Notes under the pieces: model-generated
Seen by the model: the letters and a program-made list of their open reading frames with translations, nothing else
Told to the model about the DNA's origin: nothing
The model's database searches: none
In this document: one piece after another, positions 24,501-39,500 of the stretch
How the letters are laid out: the number at the start of each line of letters is the position of its first letter
Position numbering within the stretch: position 1 is the stretch's first letter
Made by a program: the position numbers and the translations under genes
From: Actinernus sp. WN-2022
Lineage: Eukaryota > Cnidaria > Anthozoa > Actiniaria > Actinernidae
Length of the DNA stretch: 64,000 nucleotides
Direction: 5' to 3'
Assembly: GCA_030867875.1 (NCBI GenBank)
Contig: JAOWCC010001501.1
Location: 28,292,792-28,356,791 of the forward strand

Positions 24501-27500
24501 AAAAGTACGTAAAACATGTTTTATTCTTGTTTTCACTTCACAAACAATATGTACACACGTTTTATTATAGTTTTCACTTCATTATTGTGGTTTGCCTATG
24601 ATGTAACAAAGAGAAAAATATATAAATCTGAGACATGTAACTTTGAAATTTAGAGTAAATTATTAGTTCTCAAATAAATAATAGACTATCATAGTAGTCC
24701 AATTGATGTTCTCGTATTCCAATCAGAATTAAACATGCGATTTCCACTCGGTTTTGGGATTATTAGAGTCATCTGTCTTCACACCAAATAATTAGTTGCA
24801 GTTGTAGATCTGCCCGAATGTTTAGAAATATTCCTGGATCCATATTCCTAACCGGAGGAACTGATAAATTGGGCCAATTTCTGGAGCCCATTTTCTAGTC
24901 TATTAGAAGCTATTTATACTTTAAGAGGAAATAATAAATATCAACACTGCAACCTGGTATTAGAAGTTTGTGTTTTAATCACAGGCTTCCCAGACTCTAC
25001 GTATATTTCCCGCTTATTAGTCTGTTGGGTTACCTGTGGTTTATCGATTAGTTTCATAACGATCTCAGAAGAGTTTAAATAATTGCTTCGTGTGAATTCT
25101 CTTTTCCGATTCCTACGAAATGAATCTTCAATAATAAAAGATTGATACTTAATGAAGTTGTGTGAGTGGTTTTTTGGCGATTTGGGGCCTTCTAAAGCAA
25201 TTTATTAGGATTCGAAATTTTGACCGTTGGCCGAGGCTCTAAGAAAGTTAACAAGGTAGGCAAGTCGACCTCGCCAAAGCACACACTTACCTCAAAGATC
25301 ACCCAAAAATCGGCACTTTTCTTCCTCGCTCGCTATTCAGCTTTCGGCACAGGAGGGAATAGTTATCAAGCAACATCTGACCAGAGATTTAGGAAAATCC
25401 ATCAAATTTATCATCGCCAAACCGCCTCCTCGAGACCCCAAAAGCGCGACCTTGCAATGATCTGTAAGAACCAGAATGACCAAAGCGGTCCAAAATTTTC
25501 CCGACCCTACCCTCAAGCGTGAAATTATACTTCCGCTCGAGGAACGAAAACAAATATATCGCCAATCAGAGAGACCATTACTTGGCCTTTTAACGAAACT
25601 GGCGGTTACAGACTAATTTTGAATTTGGAACTCGCCAATCAGAGGACCAAGACAGTTGGCTGGGGTCTTCACCGAGTGTTATGACAGTTCCACGTGAGAA
25701 ATTTTCGCGAGTTCCAAATTCAAAATTAGTCTGTAACCGCCAGTTTCGTTAAAAGGCCAAGTAATGGTCTCTCTGATTGGCGATATATTTGTTTTCGTTC
25801 CTCGAGCGGAAGTATAATTTCACGCTTGAGGGTAGGGTCGGGAAAATTTTGGACCGCTTTGGTCATTCTGGTTCTTACAGATCATTGCAAGGTCGCGCTT
25901 TTTGGGTCTCGAGGAGGCGGTTTGGCGATGATAAATTTGATGGATTTTCCTAAATCTCTGGTCAGATGTTGCTTGATAACTATTCCCTCCTGTGCCGAAA
26001 GCTGAATAGCGAGCGAGGAAGAAAAGTGCCGATTTTTGGGTGATCTTTGAGGTAAGTGTGTGCTTTGGCGAGGTCGACTTGCCTACCTTGTTAACTTTCT
26101 TAGAGCCTCGGCCAACGGTCAAAATTTCGAATCCTAATAAATTGCTTTAGAAGGCCCCAAATCGCCAAAAAACCACTCACACAACTTCATTAAGTATCAA
26201 TCTTTTATTATTGAAGATTCATTTCGTAGGAATCGGAAAAGAGAATTCACACGAAGCAATTATTTAAACTCTTCTGAGATCGTTATGAAACTAATCGATA
26301 AACCACAGGTAACCCAACAGACTAATAAGCGGGAAATATACGTAGAGTCTGGGAAGCCTGTGTTTTAATACTTAAAATTGCAATTTTTTGGACCCAGTCG
26401 GCCAGTCGCCATCTCTCCTTTCGTAAACGTGAGAATTTTCCGTGCAAACGGCCCGTAAAACTCCTGTCGGCCCTAGAAAAACTGAACATCTTGGTATTTC
26501 AGTCGAAGAAGCGTTTGGTTTCAGCCAAAATGGCCCAAAACTAGGTGATTTGCCGTAACAAGGCATAAGCCAGCTTTGCATCTTCCTTAGTAGCCGCGAT
26601 CTTGGATTTTTCAGAGAGAAGACCTGTCCGCGTGTTTGTTCCGTGCGGAATCGAATCTGATTGGTTGATCCTATTACGTGTTGAGCCAATTCGAAACACA
26701 AAAAAAATTAAAAATATAAAAATAAATAAAAAAGACTTGCGAAACTTGACTCGGGCGGCCAAAGGCCTGGCCCGAGTAATGAAACCTGGCAGAAAATCAA
26801 TTAAAATTATGTAAGGGTTATACACCTGGAGCGACGGGGTATACCAACTAGCTTCCTGCCGATTACTGTTAAAATCACTCATTCGAAGCATCCGGGGAAA
26901 ATTCATGGACTCGATTGAGTTTTAATCCGTTGAAATTATGAAATTCGTTACCCAAAGCGTATGTGTACTTCTTTTATGAAACTAATAAACATTCGAGAGC
27001 TAAAAGTAGCCTTTAATTTATGCGGCCGTTGATAAAACATTGGCGCAAAGCACCATGGGCTCGGACACAGGGTCTTTTAAAGTGCAATGGCCTCAGTTAC
27101 TAGTTTTAAGAAGAACCTCAAAACCTACTTGAGATAGGAAACCTATTTACTAAACCTATTTTCTAGGCAATCGTTTTTAACTTTTAGCATTACCAATTTG
27201 TAATCAAGTTTATTAGTCATTATTAATCATTATATGTTTAATTTTACTATTAGTCATTATATCATTACTATTCTAGTATTAAGTATTCTACAATTATTAT
27301 TTTAGTTATATTCTACAATGTAAAGCGCTTTTGGGCATTTATGGAAAAGGCACTCTATAAATAAAACATTATTGTTATTTAGTCGCCGAGGGTTGCGCTC
27401 AAGGGTACCCTGGTTACAGTGACCGACGTAACCGAGTGGACCTGGGGTCGATCTTCGCGACTTTCGAGCCTCTGGTAACTAGGGTGGCTCAAGGGCGTTA

Positions 27501-30500
27501 CCCAAGGCGAATAAATCCCATGCCCCCGAGGGTAAGGTCGATAAAATGCTTATTTTTCATAATGGCGAGGTATTCTCGTTGTACGCAATAACAATACATA
27601 TTTTCATAAATCATTAGGAAGCATTATTTGCCTGGTTTATTGTTGTATGAAATTACCTTTCATAGGGCTTAGATCATTGTTAATCAATGAAACGTATATT
27701 GTAGTGGATCAGGACTTTCTGAGTGGATAAGACAGTTGACGGATAACCAAGAGATCGAGGTATCGAGATCCGCTCAGGACCCATGCTGTTTTTATCATGT
27801 TCTCATTAAGCCTTTCGCTACTGAACCGGCCGTAACCGTACCTGGAGAAAATTATTGCATCAAACCTAGACATGCTGGAAATACGATGTTGCGATATTAT
27901 TTCAAGGGATGAATGACTTCAAAGCCACAGCTATAACCGGGATCGCTCGACTCTCCCACTTTGGAGAAAAACTTTTTTGTTTTGGAGATCGTTTTTCGTT
28001 TCTTCGATTTTCACGAATTTTGAGGAGCTGAAAATCGGCCCCAAAAATCCTTCCCATTCGCCCTTGAAATCAAAAGCAAACACAAAATCAGCACTTAGTC
28101 GTTACAGTACCTTCTTTAATCTTTCCAACCACCAGGATTGTTAGCACAAAACACACCTAGCGACTGTGAAGCGTGCTATTCGTTATGCTACACTTCTCTC
28201 CACCATGTTTTCCTGCTCCCATCTCCAATTGCATGCTGGGTAATAAAAAAATCACAAGGGGACCCCCCTCTTGGACTCCTGTAGGATTTCTTTTACCCCT
28301 ACAACCAAGAGCGATGATTTGGACTCAAGCCGTTGCTTTAAAGTGACAAAAACACATCCTAATAGGTTGAGCAAGGGGAAAAGACAACCAACTGCAGAAT
28401 TTCAAGGATTTCAGTGAAGAATTATTTCATGTGTCTCAAAGCAGAAACACAATGGAAAAACCCTGTGAAATCCCCTCACAAGGCCTACTAAAAGCAAACC
28501 AAGGGTTGAGTTAGCATTTCACCAATTGAGCCCAAACGCGTCCAGTAGTGAAAGGGTTAAATATTTACTTCTCCGTAGGTAAAAAGTAGAGCTGAGTACT
28601 AAGAAAGTGTGAGGGGACGACGTGTTCTCGAGCTTTAGAATTAAAATCTTATTAGAATCTTACGAGTGAGCGCAGCGAACACGAGAAGATAAAATACGTA
28701 TCTCCAAGCGGCCATGTAATGTTCTGTTTAATATATAAATATCGGTGAAATACCGGTTTTCATCTCTTCCTGAAAAGGCTAGAATTTTTTAAAAGCCAGT
28801 CATATTTTCAAAAGTGATATCTTCACGTGTGAAGATATCATTTATATCTTCGCGTGTGAAGATTTCACTTTTTAGAAAGAAATAAAACTGGTATACTGGT
28901 ATTTCATCGATAATTATATATTAAACGTTTATCTTTGTCCTTGACTGGTTTTAAGAATTATGATTATCATTACTTTAACCATTTCACTACTGGACGCGTT
29001 TGGGCTCAATTGGTGAAATGCAGAGTGCTAACTCAACCCTCCCCCCTCCGTTCCAGTTTGGCTAGCCCGGGGTAGTTAAATACTGCTGACTTTTTAAACC
29101 AAGGGCTCAAACTTTCCCCATGTTGTCATTGGGCAGAACTCTACGAACTCGTCGGCGGTAATATGCTTTCTTCTGTAGGATTTTCAACGATATGTTCTCT
29201 AATATTGGACAAATAAGCCACTGTAAGAGAGCTAGAGGACATCATTAAGTCTGAAAAGTACTTGGTTTGCTTTTAGTAGGCCTTGTGAGGGGTTTCACAG
29301 GATTTTTCCATTGTGTTTCTGCCTTGAGACACATGAAATAATTATTCACTGAAACCCTTGAAATTCCGCAGTTGCTTGTCTTTTCCCCCTGCTCAACCTA
29401 TTAGGATGTGTTTTTGTCACTTTAAAGGTGCGTTTACCAATTTCGTCGCTAAGCAGCGACGTTGCTATGAAGGGTCGGTGCGCGCGCGCTCATGCAAATG
29501 GCGGGGAAAACTTACTGCCGGTTTAGTGAAAAGGCAACGCGCGCGCTTTGCAAGCTCCACTCCTCCAGTTTTGTTTACATTTCGTAAAAGTTACAATGAA
29601 GTTATTTTTGCTACTTCAACCCGGTTTTTTTTACTTTCCCTGCTTCAAGTTTACTTTAAATAATTGCCGAAAAAGAGCGATAAAACCGAGAAAGCCATTC
29701 TAGCTGCGGAGGATCGCTGGACGAGGGAAAATTCCGATGTCAGTGGAATTCTGGTGTCAAGTGCAAACTAATTTTCATTTGGATTTCGACAAAGAAAGTT
29801 TGGAAAGTGCTCGGAAAGAGCTTGTTGATAACGAGGGGAGTCAGAATGTACTTACAAGTGAGCAGCTAGACGTGAGAGGAGTCTTCGAAGAGTTTGGTTT
29901 TGAGCCACTTTCACAAGAAAGTAGCGAAGAAAAATGCAGTGCCTATACGAAAGAGAAATCAACTCCATTTTTTTACGGCGGCTCGTCACGATACTAGGGA
30001 CTTGACTGCCGGGAAGTAATCAGTTAATAATGTCCAAAACGTTTTCATATATTCTGATACCAGAGTGTTCTGATACCCTGGACACTATTTCTAACTATAA
30101 AGAAGCAAAGACCGATACAACGTAGAACGTAGATTGTCGTTCAAGGTTGGAAATGTCTGTGAAAAATGCGTAAGTTAAACATAAATACGGAAACGGACGA
30201 TGGCAAGTTCCTAATAACTTGCGACCATTCCTTTAGAGCGAACAAAGCCTAAGGCCCACTTGCCGAATTTTGTAATTATTTCTTTATTGATCAATGGAGA
30301 ATATTATAAGGATTACGAACATGTGCGAATGATATTACACATTATAGCAAGACATTCCTCTGGAATTGACATATTTAGCAGTGGTTTTGATTGCTATAGG
30401 ATAGAAAACTGAATCAGATTTTGATGTTTCTCCTCGACGCGACGTAAAGTATAAAAGTGAGCTAATTGGGGACACTAGTCCTACGATTTTTATACGTCCT

Positions 30501-33500
30501 TATCCGAGAAGACGTGAAGGTCTACCGTTTACTGTATTATGTAAAGGCAACACCTTCTACTCAATTATTTTAAGACCCTGAGTGTTGGTCCGGCCGGGGT
30601 TTGATCCTGCAACCTCCCGCTCGACAGACCGGCGCTTATTACAACCGGAAGGCGGTTAGACATGTGACTGATTATGGTGCAAATCGACTTCTTTGCGTGA
30701 ATAAACCGCTGGAATTAGATGTCTGATAATGCAGCTCTGTTTCAATTTCACTGATTTCATTTTCTTGTCCAATGCCTTTAGCTTTGCCCTCGCAAATTCC
30801 ATCGGTACACGAGAATCCATGTATGTAAAGATAATTGCTTTGTAACCACCCAAACGCGGCCGCGCCCCGTGGACCGCCCCGTGGGCCGTGGTAACAATAT
30901 TATACTTCCGGTTTCACACAAAAATGAAACTGAGTTCGTGAAACAAAGAAAAGTCAATCCTTTTTCACATAAAAATTGTCCTGAAGTCGCATTGTACAGA
31001 GCCAAGCATGGGTTTAGCGAAAAAAATAAAAATACGTAAGTTATGACCATCGAACTGTTAAAATTCACGGGCCGAAAAAATTCTAAAACGATCAATTTTC
31101 GGTATATCGTAAAACGCCTACTACACCTTTTGTGCCTTACCCAGACCAATGATATATGCAAATATGAAAGCACTATCCCAAAGAAATCATGAATTGATTG
31201 AATTTTTCTACCTTGATGACGTAATAATGACGTCATACGATGATGTTATCAAAATAAAAAGGTCCGTCTCCCAGGAGTTCCTGAGTAATTTATTAATTAT
31301 TTTACTCAAATTGTTGGAGTTTTATGGCGTTTTAAATTCTACTTAGCAATGGCCCAAAACAATTGGTAAACGCACCCTTAACGCAACGGCTTGAATCCAA
31401 ATCACCGCTCTTGTTTGTAGGGGTAAAAAAAAATCCTACAGGAGTCCCAGAGGGGGGTCCCCTTGTGATTTTGTTTTGTTTACCCAGCATGCAACTGGAG
31501 GTGGGAGCAGGGAAACATGGTGGAGAGAAGTGCAGCATTAAGAATAGCACGCTTCACAGTCGCTAGGCGTGTTTTGCGCAAACAAACCTAGTGGTTGGAA
31601 AGATTAAAGAAGGTACTGTAACTGACGACTGAGTGCTGATTTTGTTTTTGCTTTTGATTTCAAGGGCGAATGGGAAGGATTTTTGGGGGCGATTTTCAGC
31701 TCCTCAAAATTCGTAAAAATCGAAGAAACGAAAAACGACCTCCAAAACAAATGCGTTTTTCTCCAAAGTGGGAGAGTCAAGCGATCCCGGTTATAGCTGT
31801 GGCTTTGAAATCATTCATCCCTTGAAATAATATCGCAACATCGTATTTCCAGCATGTCTAGGTTTGATGCAATAATTTTCTCCAGGTACATGCTTCATGT
31901 TGGAGGGGAATATGTTGAGAGCCAAATATGTCCAGGGGAATATGTTGCGAGATTCCCTCAGTCTGCCTATGGAACTGGACAGGGGTTTCGAGATATATTC
32001 CCCCGAAATGAACAAAAAAAAACCGAGCAATGTGAAAAACAAGTTGCATTTAAATAGGACATCCGCATTATGACGTCATTATGACGTCATTTAACTACCA
32101 GAATCCTTTTCGAATTATTTTTCTTATTCAGATTTTTAAACTCCTTTGAGAATACCAAGACAATGGTCCAAATTAGAGGAACAAAAAAAACGTCGCAAAG
32201 AGTTATGGTAGTTGTAGTATCAGACAAATGTCTTATTACTCGGGCTGCCTGTGGCAGCACCGAGTCTTAAAATGCAAGTCGTTATTTTTTTTTTTGTTGG
32301 GTGTCGCAAAATTTCTGCGCATGCGTTAAAGGCCAAATTCACACCAATCAGATTGCACTGTGCTGATCACGCAACAATCGCCAGGTTAATTTATTTACAT
32401 AATTTAATACAGTAAAGCAAGATGGCGGAGGACCAGCGAGGAACTTTCTCTCTAATTTGGAGTCTCATCTCTCAAATGTAAGCCAGTTTAATGTTTTATT
32501 TAACTTCACTCGTGCGAAAGCCTTCCAACAGGCTCAGGATATTTCAACTGGCGCTATTGTCGGAGTCGAAGGACCGCGTTTTTTACCCAGATGGCCAGTG
32601 ATTTTATTATACGACACGTACGACGACCTGAAGCCAGTGTAGGGGCCAGGATCCGGAAAGCTAAAATTCGAAGAAATAGATATTGGAATCTATAAGCCAT
32701 CGGCTCGCTGTGCTGCATTTAAAACATCCGAGGAGAACATCTTATTTTGGGTGAAGACACTTCAAGGCCAATATTAAGAGACTCTTAAAAACTGACAGAG
32801 ATTTAAATTTACCGTAAGTTGGATCAGAGAGTATTGAGATCAAGTTATTTCGTTCCAGCGAGGATATTGACCTAGCGGAAACGGTACAAGCTGTCGAAGG
32901 ATTTTACTTATAATCATCCACGTCTACTTAACAACAGGGATAGTTATGTGCCAAGACATGGGCAAAGATAGAGTTTCCCAGATTACAGATGAAAGTAGAG
33001 AACTTAATGAATGAAGAAACAGAGGTCGTGTTCAACACTTTATGTTATACTAAGAAAACAAAACAAATTACAGAGCCTGCAAGTTCACAAGTCAATGAAA
33101 AACCCCAATCGCCTGTATTTTTGGATCAACATATCCTTGAAACTCCAAAAGCAACATACACATGAGTCAAATTCAAACCGGAAGAGACGGAATTCTTTAG
33201 ATTCTTCACGAGGATAAAAATATTTGTTAGCCCGCAATACGAACTCTCTCGCTGCTTTAATGACCTTGATTTGTAACATGGAGGCTGACCTAACTGATAT
33301 GCGTAATGAATTCTTACTCTCGTCACATCAAAACACGAATCAAGAAACCAAACTCAGTCATTTGGAAGACAAATTAGTGCAGCAAGATAATATATACAAG
33401 ACCGAAATCAAGATGCTGTCATCACGCACAAATATATTATTGACCTAGAAGTTGAAAATGGCGAGTTGAAAGCGGATATAATAAAGCTGTGATCCGACTT

Positions 33501-36500
33501 TCAAACTTAAAAAAAAAAAAAAAAAAAGAAGACAATGAAAGACCAAGGTCTGCAGTGTTCCGAGACTACCCAACCTACTGAAGCTTATCAGTTTGTTCAA
33601 GAGCCATATTTCTTACATGACAACCCGATCCCTATTCATCAGAATACATTTTCTGCGCTAAATGACGAGAGTTTGTAATCACCTGACCGACAACCCACTA
33701 CTAAAGAAAGGGACCATGAAGTACGGTAGTACGGTTAATTCTCGGGTTCAAAACAATGAATATATGCCTGCTCAAATGCAGTGTGTTAAACGAATAAGTA
33801 GTGTTTAAATTAAAAGGTCAACATACGAGAAAAAGAAAACTATTAAATATATACTAGGGGAACAGAGAATGAAAGTCACCGCGCTACCGGCCACTCCTAA
33901 AGACTGCTAAATTCAGCTAATAATTCTTCCCTTTGGTTATTACTAAGAGGATTTCAAATGAAAGTGTATTTCATCTTCAATCTAATGTGGCCCGAGTGAA
34001 AGCCCAGGTGGGCTCTTTTTTGAGAGAGATTCCGAGCTTCGACTTCGTGTACGGGAACACGGATGACGTAAAACAAAGACACAAACTCAAAACAATGAAC
34101 TACAGCAAAACAATACCCTGAAATACAAAGACTGGAACCCTAACCCAGAATATAATACTGATTTTGGTACACGAAGGAGCCAGATTCCGACGAGTAGCCG
34201 ACTGAATTTGTTTAAGGATACATTTGAATCATTGATTATTTCACCAAGCGCAAAGTGAATTATGTTTCAGGCACCTCTTGTCACTTGATGATAACTGAAT
34301 GCAGTGACTCGACCCGGCACCGGAAGGCGATTGTTTTTCTAATGAACTAACGTTCGAATTTTCCGTTTGAAGTCAGCCAGCCGTAGTATTGGCGGCTGTG
34401 TCTCAAGACTAATTATGTATTCAAATTTCTAGATTCTGATTGGCTGAAAAAGAAAGAGCGCGAGTTTCATGCATTTTTCTTGAAAGGCTTCATTTAGACA
34501 TGAAATAATGAAATACAGGCCTGTAGAAATACTGAGCTCTGATTGGCTGAAATGTAATATTTATAGGTATATATGGTATCTACGTACCAGCTGTGTACGA
34601 CTATATCCACCCCGTGACGTAGAGGCGTCTGGTTGTATGGTGATGCATATGTATTGTCGATGATCGTGATCACACTAGACCCCAGACTTTTTCCAAGCTT
34701 TCCAAATTGATCCAAGTCAAGAAGAGTCATAAGTGGGTTCCCAGGGGTTTCACCAAACAAAACCTGATTTGAAAAAAATAACATGTATAAGCCATGATTT
34801 AACAAATCCAAAGCATCTTCAGCAATTCAACTATATGGCCCATTTTCGAGGGATCACTTAATTCAATCTCCCTACGATAATTGGCTGTTTTCTCTGCCTA
34901 GGGGAGTAGTGGTGGGAGGGGGTTCTGAAATTGAATTCAGGGGCGGATATAGGGGAGGGGCTTATGCGGCGCGAGGTTCGGCTTACGCAGCGGCCCCCTC
35001 TAGCGGCCCCCTCTTTATGCATTTCCTGGATCCGCCCCTAGAATGTGTGAAGGCTTCTAGCTCCCGCCTGTTAACTTCACACCGATGGTGAAGCTAGGTG
35101 GATAACAATCAGTTAACGTGATCTGATCCATCCCATGTTCAATCCCCATATAAGTAGTCTTCGCTTTCTAATGCATATAATGTAAAGCGACGGGCTTCGC
35201 AAACGAACACCACTCATTTTCAACGTAACGCCGACACTATACCTGTTTTACGTGTAAGATCGACAAATGTTGCAAGCATATCGAATAAAGGTAGACTTAT
35301 TCAAACTCTGATTCAACAGCTGTCCAACATTTAATTAACTTATATTCTCGTAAATGTTGAATCATGTTGAAACCGTTTAATTTGACCCGCGTGATGGGCA
35401 TGGGCACCTATGGCAGCAGAGTGGACGAGGGCAGTCTGATACTCATTCTCTCGCAGCTTATTTACCCAACATTGTCGAATCATGTTGAAAACGTTTGACC
35501 CGCGTGACGGGCATGGACACCTATGGCAGCAGAGTGGACGAGGGCAGTCTGATACTCATTCTCTCGCAGCTTTACCTAACATTGTTGAATCATGTTGAAA
35601 CCGTTTGACCCGCGTGACGGGCATGGGCACCTATGGCAGCAGAGTGGACGAGGGCAGTCTGATACTCATTCTCTCGCAGCTTATTTATCCAACATTATTG
35701 AATCATGTTGAAAACGTTTGACCCGCGTGACGGGCATGGGCACCTATGGCAGCAGAGTGGACGAGGGCAGTCTGATACTCATTCTCTCGCAGCTTTACCT
35801 AACATTGTTGAATCATGTTGAAAACGTTTGACCCGCGTGACGGGCATGGGCACCTATGGCAGCAGAGTGGACGAGGGCAGTCTGATACCAGTAGCCCATA
35901 ACTAGGAGCGTCCATATCTCCTATATAGCTGTCACGGCGTTTTCACAAGTTGAGCTATTTTTAGATTATTTGCATGTAATTTATTGATTCGCCACTAATA
36001 AAACTTACAAAGTAAATAATACAAAGTAAAATATACAAAGGTTAGTGGCGAGGAAGCCTAAAAATAAACCATTAAGGGCTTATGTGAATTTAGGCTTCCT
36101 CTTAAAACTAACAGCAAGTGGATAGATATGACGAGTAACTATGACGAACTGGCGTATTTTTTCTTGTTATTTTTTGGCGTTACATGTATTCTTAATAATA
36201 ACTAATCATGATTAATATTTACGAGAGATTTTAAATTTACTTTGAAAAGAGAAAGGGAGGCGGAGTTAATAAGTCAGTATCAAGTGAATTAAATAACTTT
36301 GGACCTTGAAAGTATACAGAAAACTGCCTTATGTTGGTTTTGCATAAGGGGTGCGAAAAGCTAAGGCATTTCTAGTTTGTAAGTATGGACTTGATTATTT
36401 GTTAAAAAGATGTTGTTGAATTTGATTGGCAAAAGACCATTTTTGTAGGAGTACAAAAATTGTCCTATCTGTAACAAAAGAATGTCATGGAATTTAATTA

Positions 36501-39500
36501 TGTTTAGTTCTTTAAAAATAGGATCAGTGTGAGCATCAAATTTAGTCTTCATTAGGATTCTAATGACACGTTTTTGAAGTAATACTATAAACGAAGATTG
36601 GATGGGTAAGTAGAGGCCCAGGCTAAATTACAATGTTAGAGACATTGTTAACATTCATACAAATTAGTTTCAGCCGGGTTTCCGTGCTTGGCTGGCACGC
36701 TGGGGTCTGGATCCCAATTAGTGACGCCACGGGCGCATGGTTTTACTACCGCCATTTTGTTTTCACGAGTAGAGCTGTTTTGTATGTTTTCGATCTTAAT
36801 TTGTCAAGTTTCACCGAGATTCTGTCATTATTACCGGCACGATTGTAAGTATGATTTCAGTTTATGTTGGTCATTTTAATCTAGTAACATTTTGTTGTAT
36901 TAGAAGCTGATCATCATTATTATTTGTAGTTTTCACGATAGGTCAATACATATCAAGGTCTCAAGCTGGCCTCCAAGTGTATTGTTCCTGTCAGTGACAA
37001 ACAAACCGAATATTAAGCGCTAAACTAAGTTATCGCTTACAGTGAAAAAATCCGCGAAATGATGGATGGCGAAGAATCAGAGCAAAGTTCGCTGGGTTTA
37101 AGTTTACATGCAGACAAGCAACCACCTCAAGAAAGTCCCGAAGAAAGTTTAGACAAGAAATCTGTGGATCTGGGTGGCACTGCAGTGGAAGAAAACACCA
37201 GAGTAAGAGTCTCTACTGAAAAAGGTCGGTAATTTAAGTTAGATAATCTACTACAGAAGAGAAAAGCAGCTGGAATTGCTATAGCGAAAATAATTGGCCG
37301 AATAAACAATATTCTCAAAGATAACGCCGAATGCAATCTATCAGTTTTAGAAGCTGAGCGTGAAAATCTAGATTCGCTTAGAGATAAACTAAATGAAGCT
37401 CATATCACCTATTACAATGGGCTTGAAGATCCATAGGAGTTACAGCTTGCTTATCAGTGGTATGACATCAGAGATATAGAGTATTTGCAGTTACGTACAC
37501 GAATTTGTGAACAGCTTAGAGCTCGAGAAATACATGTAAATGTACGACCACTAGCTGCTCCAGTAAGCCTTGGAAGAAGCTCTCGAAGAAGTTCCTATAG
37601 CTCAGTGCCCTCTGTTCGCTCAATGAGGATAAAAGCAGCTGCTAGAGCGGCTAGCCTCGAAGTCGAAATGGATTACTTCAGTAGAGAGTGAAATTGAATT
37701 CAAGAGACTGCAAATTGCAAAGGAAATCGCAAAGGCCCGAGCGGAAGAGAGGACAATGAGATTGTTTGATCAATCACGTGACCTCGAATATGAAACTCCG
37801 CAAGCAATTAACATTGATGTGGGTAATATAAACACTAGTATCAAACTGGGATCAGAGCACAATACGAATGCTACAGAAATAATGCCCCAAGCTGGTATTG
37901 TAAACAGTAGTATTGAACAGGGACCCAAGCCCTCCTCAAAGACATTTCTATCCCAAGCCGGTGATATGGGAACCAAACCGCATTTTGATATCAAACAAGA
38001 AACAAAGCCCCTACCCAGTGCCTCATTGGCATTTTCACCTCAAAACAGTAATGGAGGAACCCTGCCCCACTTTGACATCAAGCAAGAAAACAAGTCTAAG
38101 CTCAGTTATCCAGAGACATTTCTACCCCAAGTTAGTGAAAGGCAAACCCAGCCCCACCTTGACATTAAAGATGATATTAAACGAGAAGCAAACTCCCAAG
38201 TTGGTGGTACTAGGGGAACATCTGGTTTTCATGTCAAGAGAGAGCACAATCAACCCCAACACGGTAGAATACGTATGGACCCAAACTGTCAGGAATTCAT
38301 ACCCCCACAATCCCAAGTCAATATATCCCAGGGCAGTACTGATGCAAGACTAACACAGGCCCTGCACCTGATGGTAGAGCAACAAAAGGCCAGTCTCCTC
38401 CCAGTACAAGAACCCCCCATATTCTCAGGAGATCATTTTGATTATCCAAAGTTCATAAGTGCATTTGAATCTCTCATTGAAGCTAGAGTCGAAGACCCCC
38501 AGAGGAGACTTTATTACCTAGATAAGTACACGTCAGGGGGAGCCAATGATATCATCAAAGGTCTTGTCACTCTCAACTCTGTAGATGCTTATTCAAAGGC
38601 AAGGAAAATCCTTAAAGAGAGATATGGGCATCCATACCGTGTATCCCAAACATATAAAGACAAGCTAAGAGACTGGCCCCCTGTAAAGGAGGGTAGTGGC
38701 ACAAGTTTACAGAGGTTTTGTGATTTCCTAGTCCAGTGTGAGGAGGCTATGAAGACCATAAAATATTTAGAAGGTCTCAACTCTGAAGAAACTTTGAGAA
38801 GAGTTAGTGCTAAGTTACCAAGCTACTTGAGTGTGAGATGGTGCCGTAAGGCTAACGATATTATGACACGAGAGGATGCATTTCCCACCTTTCATGACCT
38901 TGTAAAGTTTACCAAGATAGAAGCCGCTTTAGCAACAGACCCTGTCTTTTCTGCTGAAGCTCTCAAAGCAGAACGTAGACAGGAATTCGGCTGAACTCCT
39001 GTAAGGAACAATCGAAGTTCGAGACCAACAAGAGATAAAGGGTCTAGCAGCTTCTCAACAGTTGCTACCAATATCGCAGGTCATAAAACTGGCCCACCCT
39101 CAGTTAAGTGTCCAATGTGCTCCAGGAATCATGATCTTGATAACTGCGCAGATTTTAAGAAGAAGAATTTGTCTGAAAGGAGGGGTTTTGTAGAGAAAGG
39201 GCGACTGTGTTTTGGTTGTCTTGGCCTCGGTCACATGTCCAGACACTGCACCGCTAGGAAGACATGTCAGAGCTGCAACAAGCAACACCCTACAACACTG
39301 CACGATGAGTCCAAGAAGAAAGAAAATAAGAAAGCTTCTAAAGAAGAAAAGGAGGCTGCCAAAGCAGAAACGAAAGACAACACTGTTGAAGACACAGCTA
39401 CAAGCAGCTGCATCAGTGTCTGTAATGCAACTGGAGCTTGCAACAATGTAACAAACTCTATGATTGTTCCTGTGTGGCTGCATCACAAGGATAATCCACA

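Larger units (their letters stand above)
28979..31889. repeat. Right arm of the large palindrome, split by an insertion
   Basis: Inverted copy of 27838-28563. It is interrupted by the TTAA-flanked element 29426-31377, and also carries ~190 bp near 29050-29250 that the left arm lacks. Confidence 0.78.

Noticed and set aside
25220..26122. Two identical 100-codon ORFs in opposite orientation
   Set aside because: They are the same arm sequence of the fold-back element. One frame in an inverted repeat is not evidence of two genes, and no family is recognisable.
31815..32057. Overlapping ORFs on both strands near the palindrome edge
   Set aside because: Located on repeat arm sequence, with no conserved motif.
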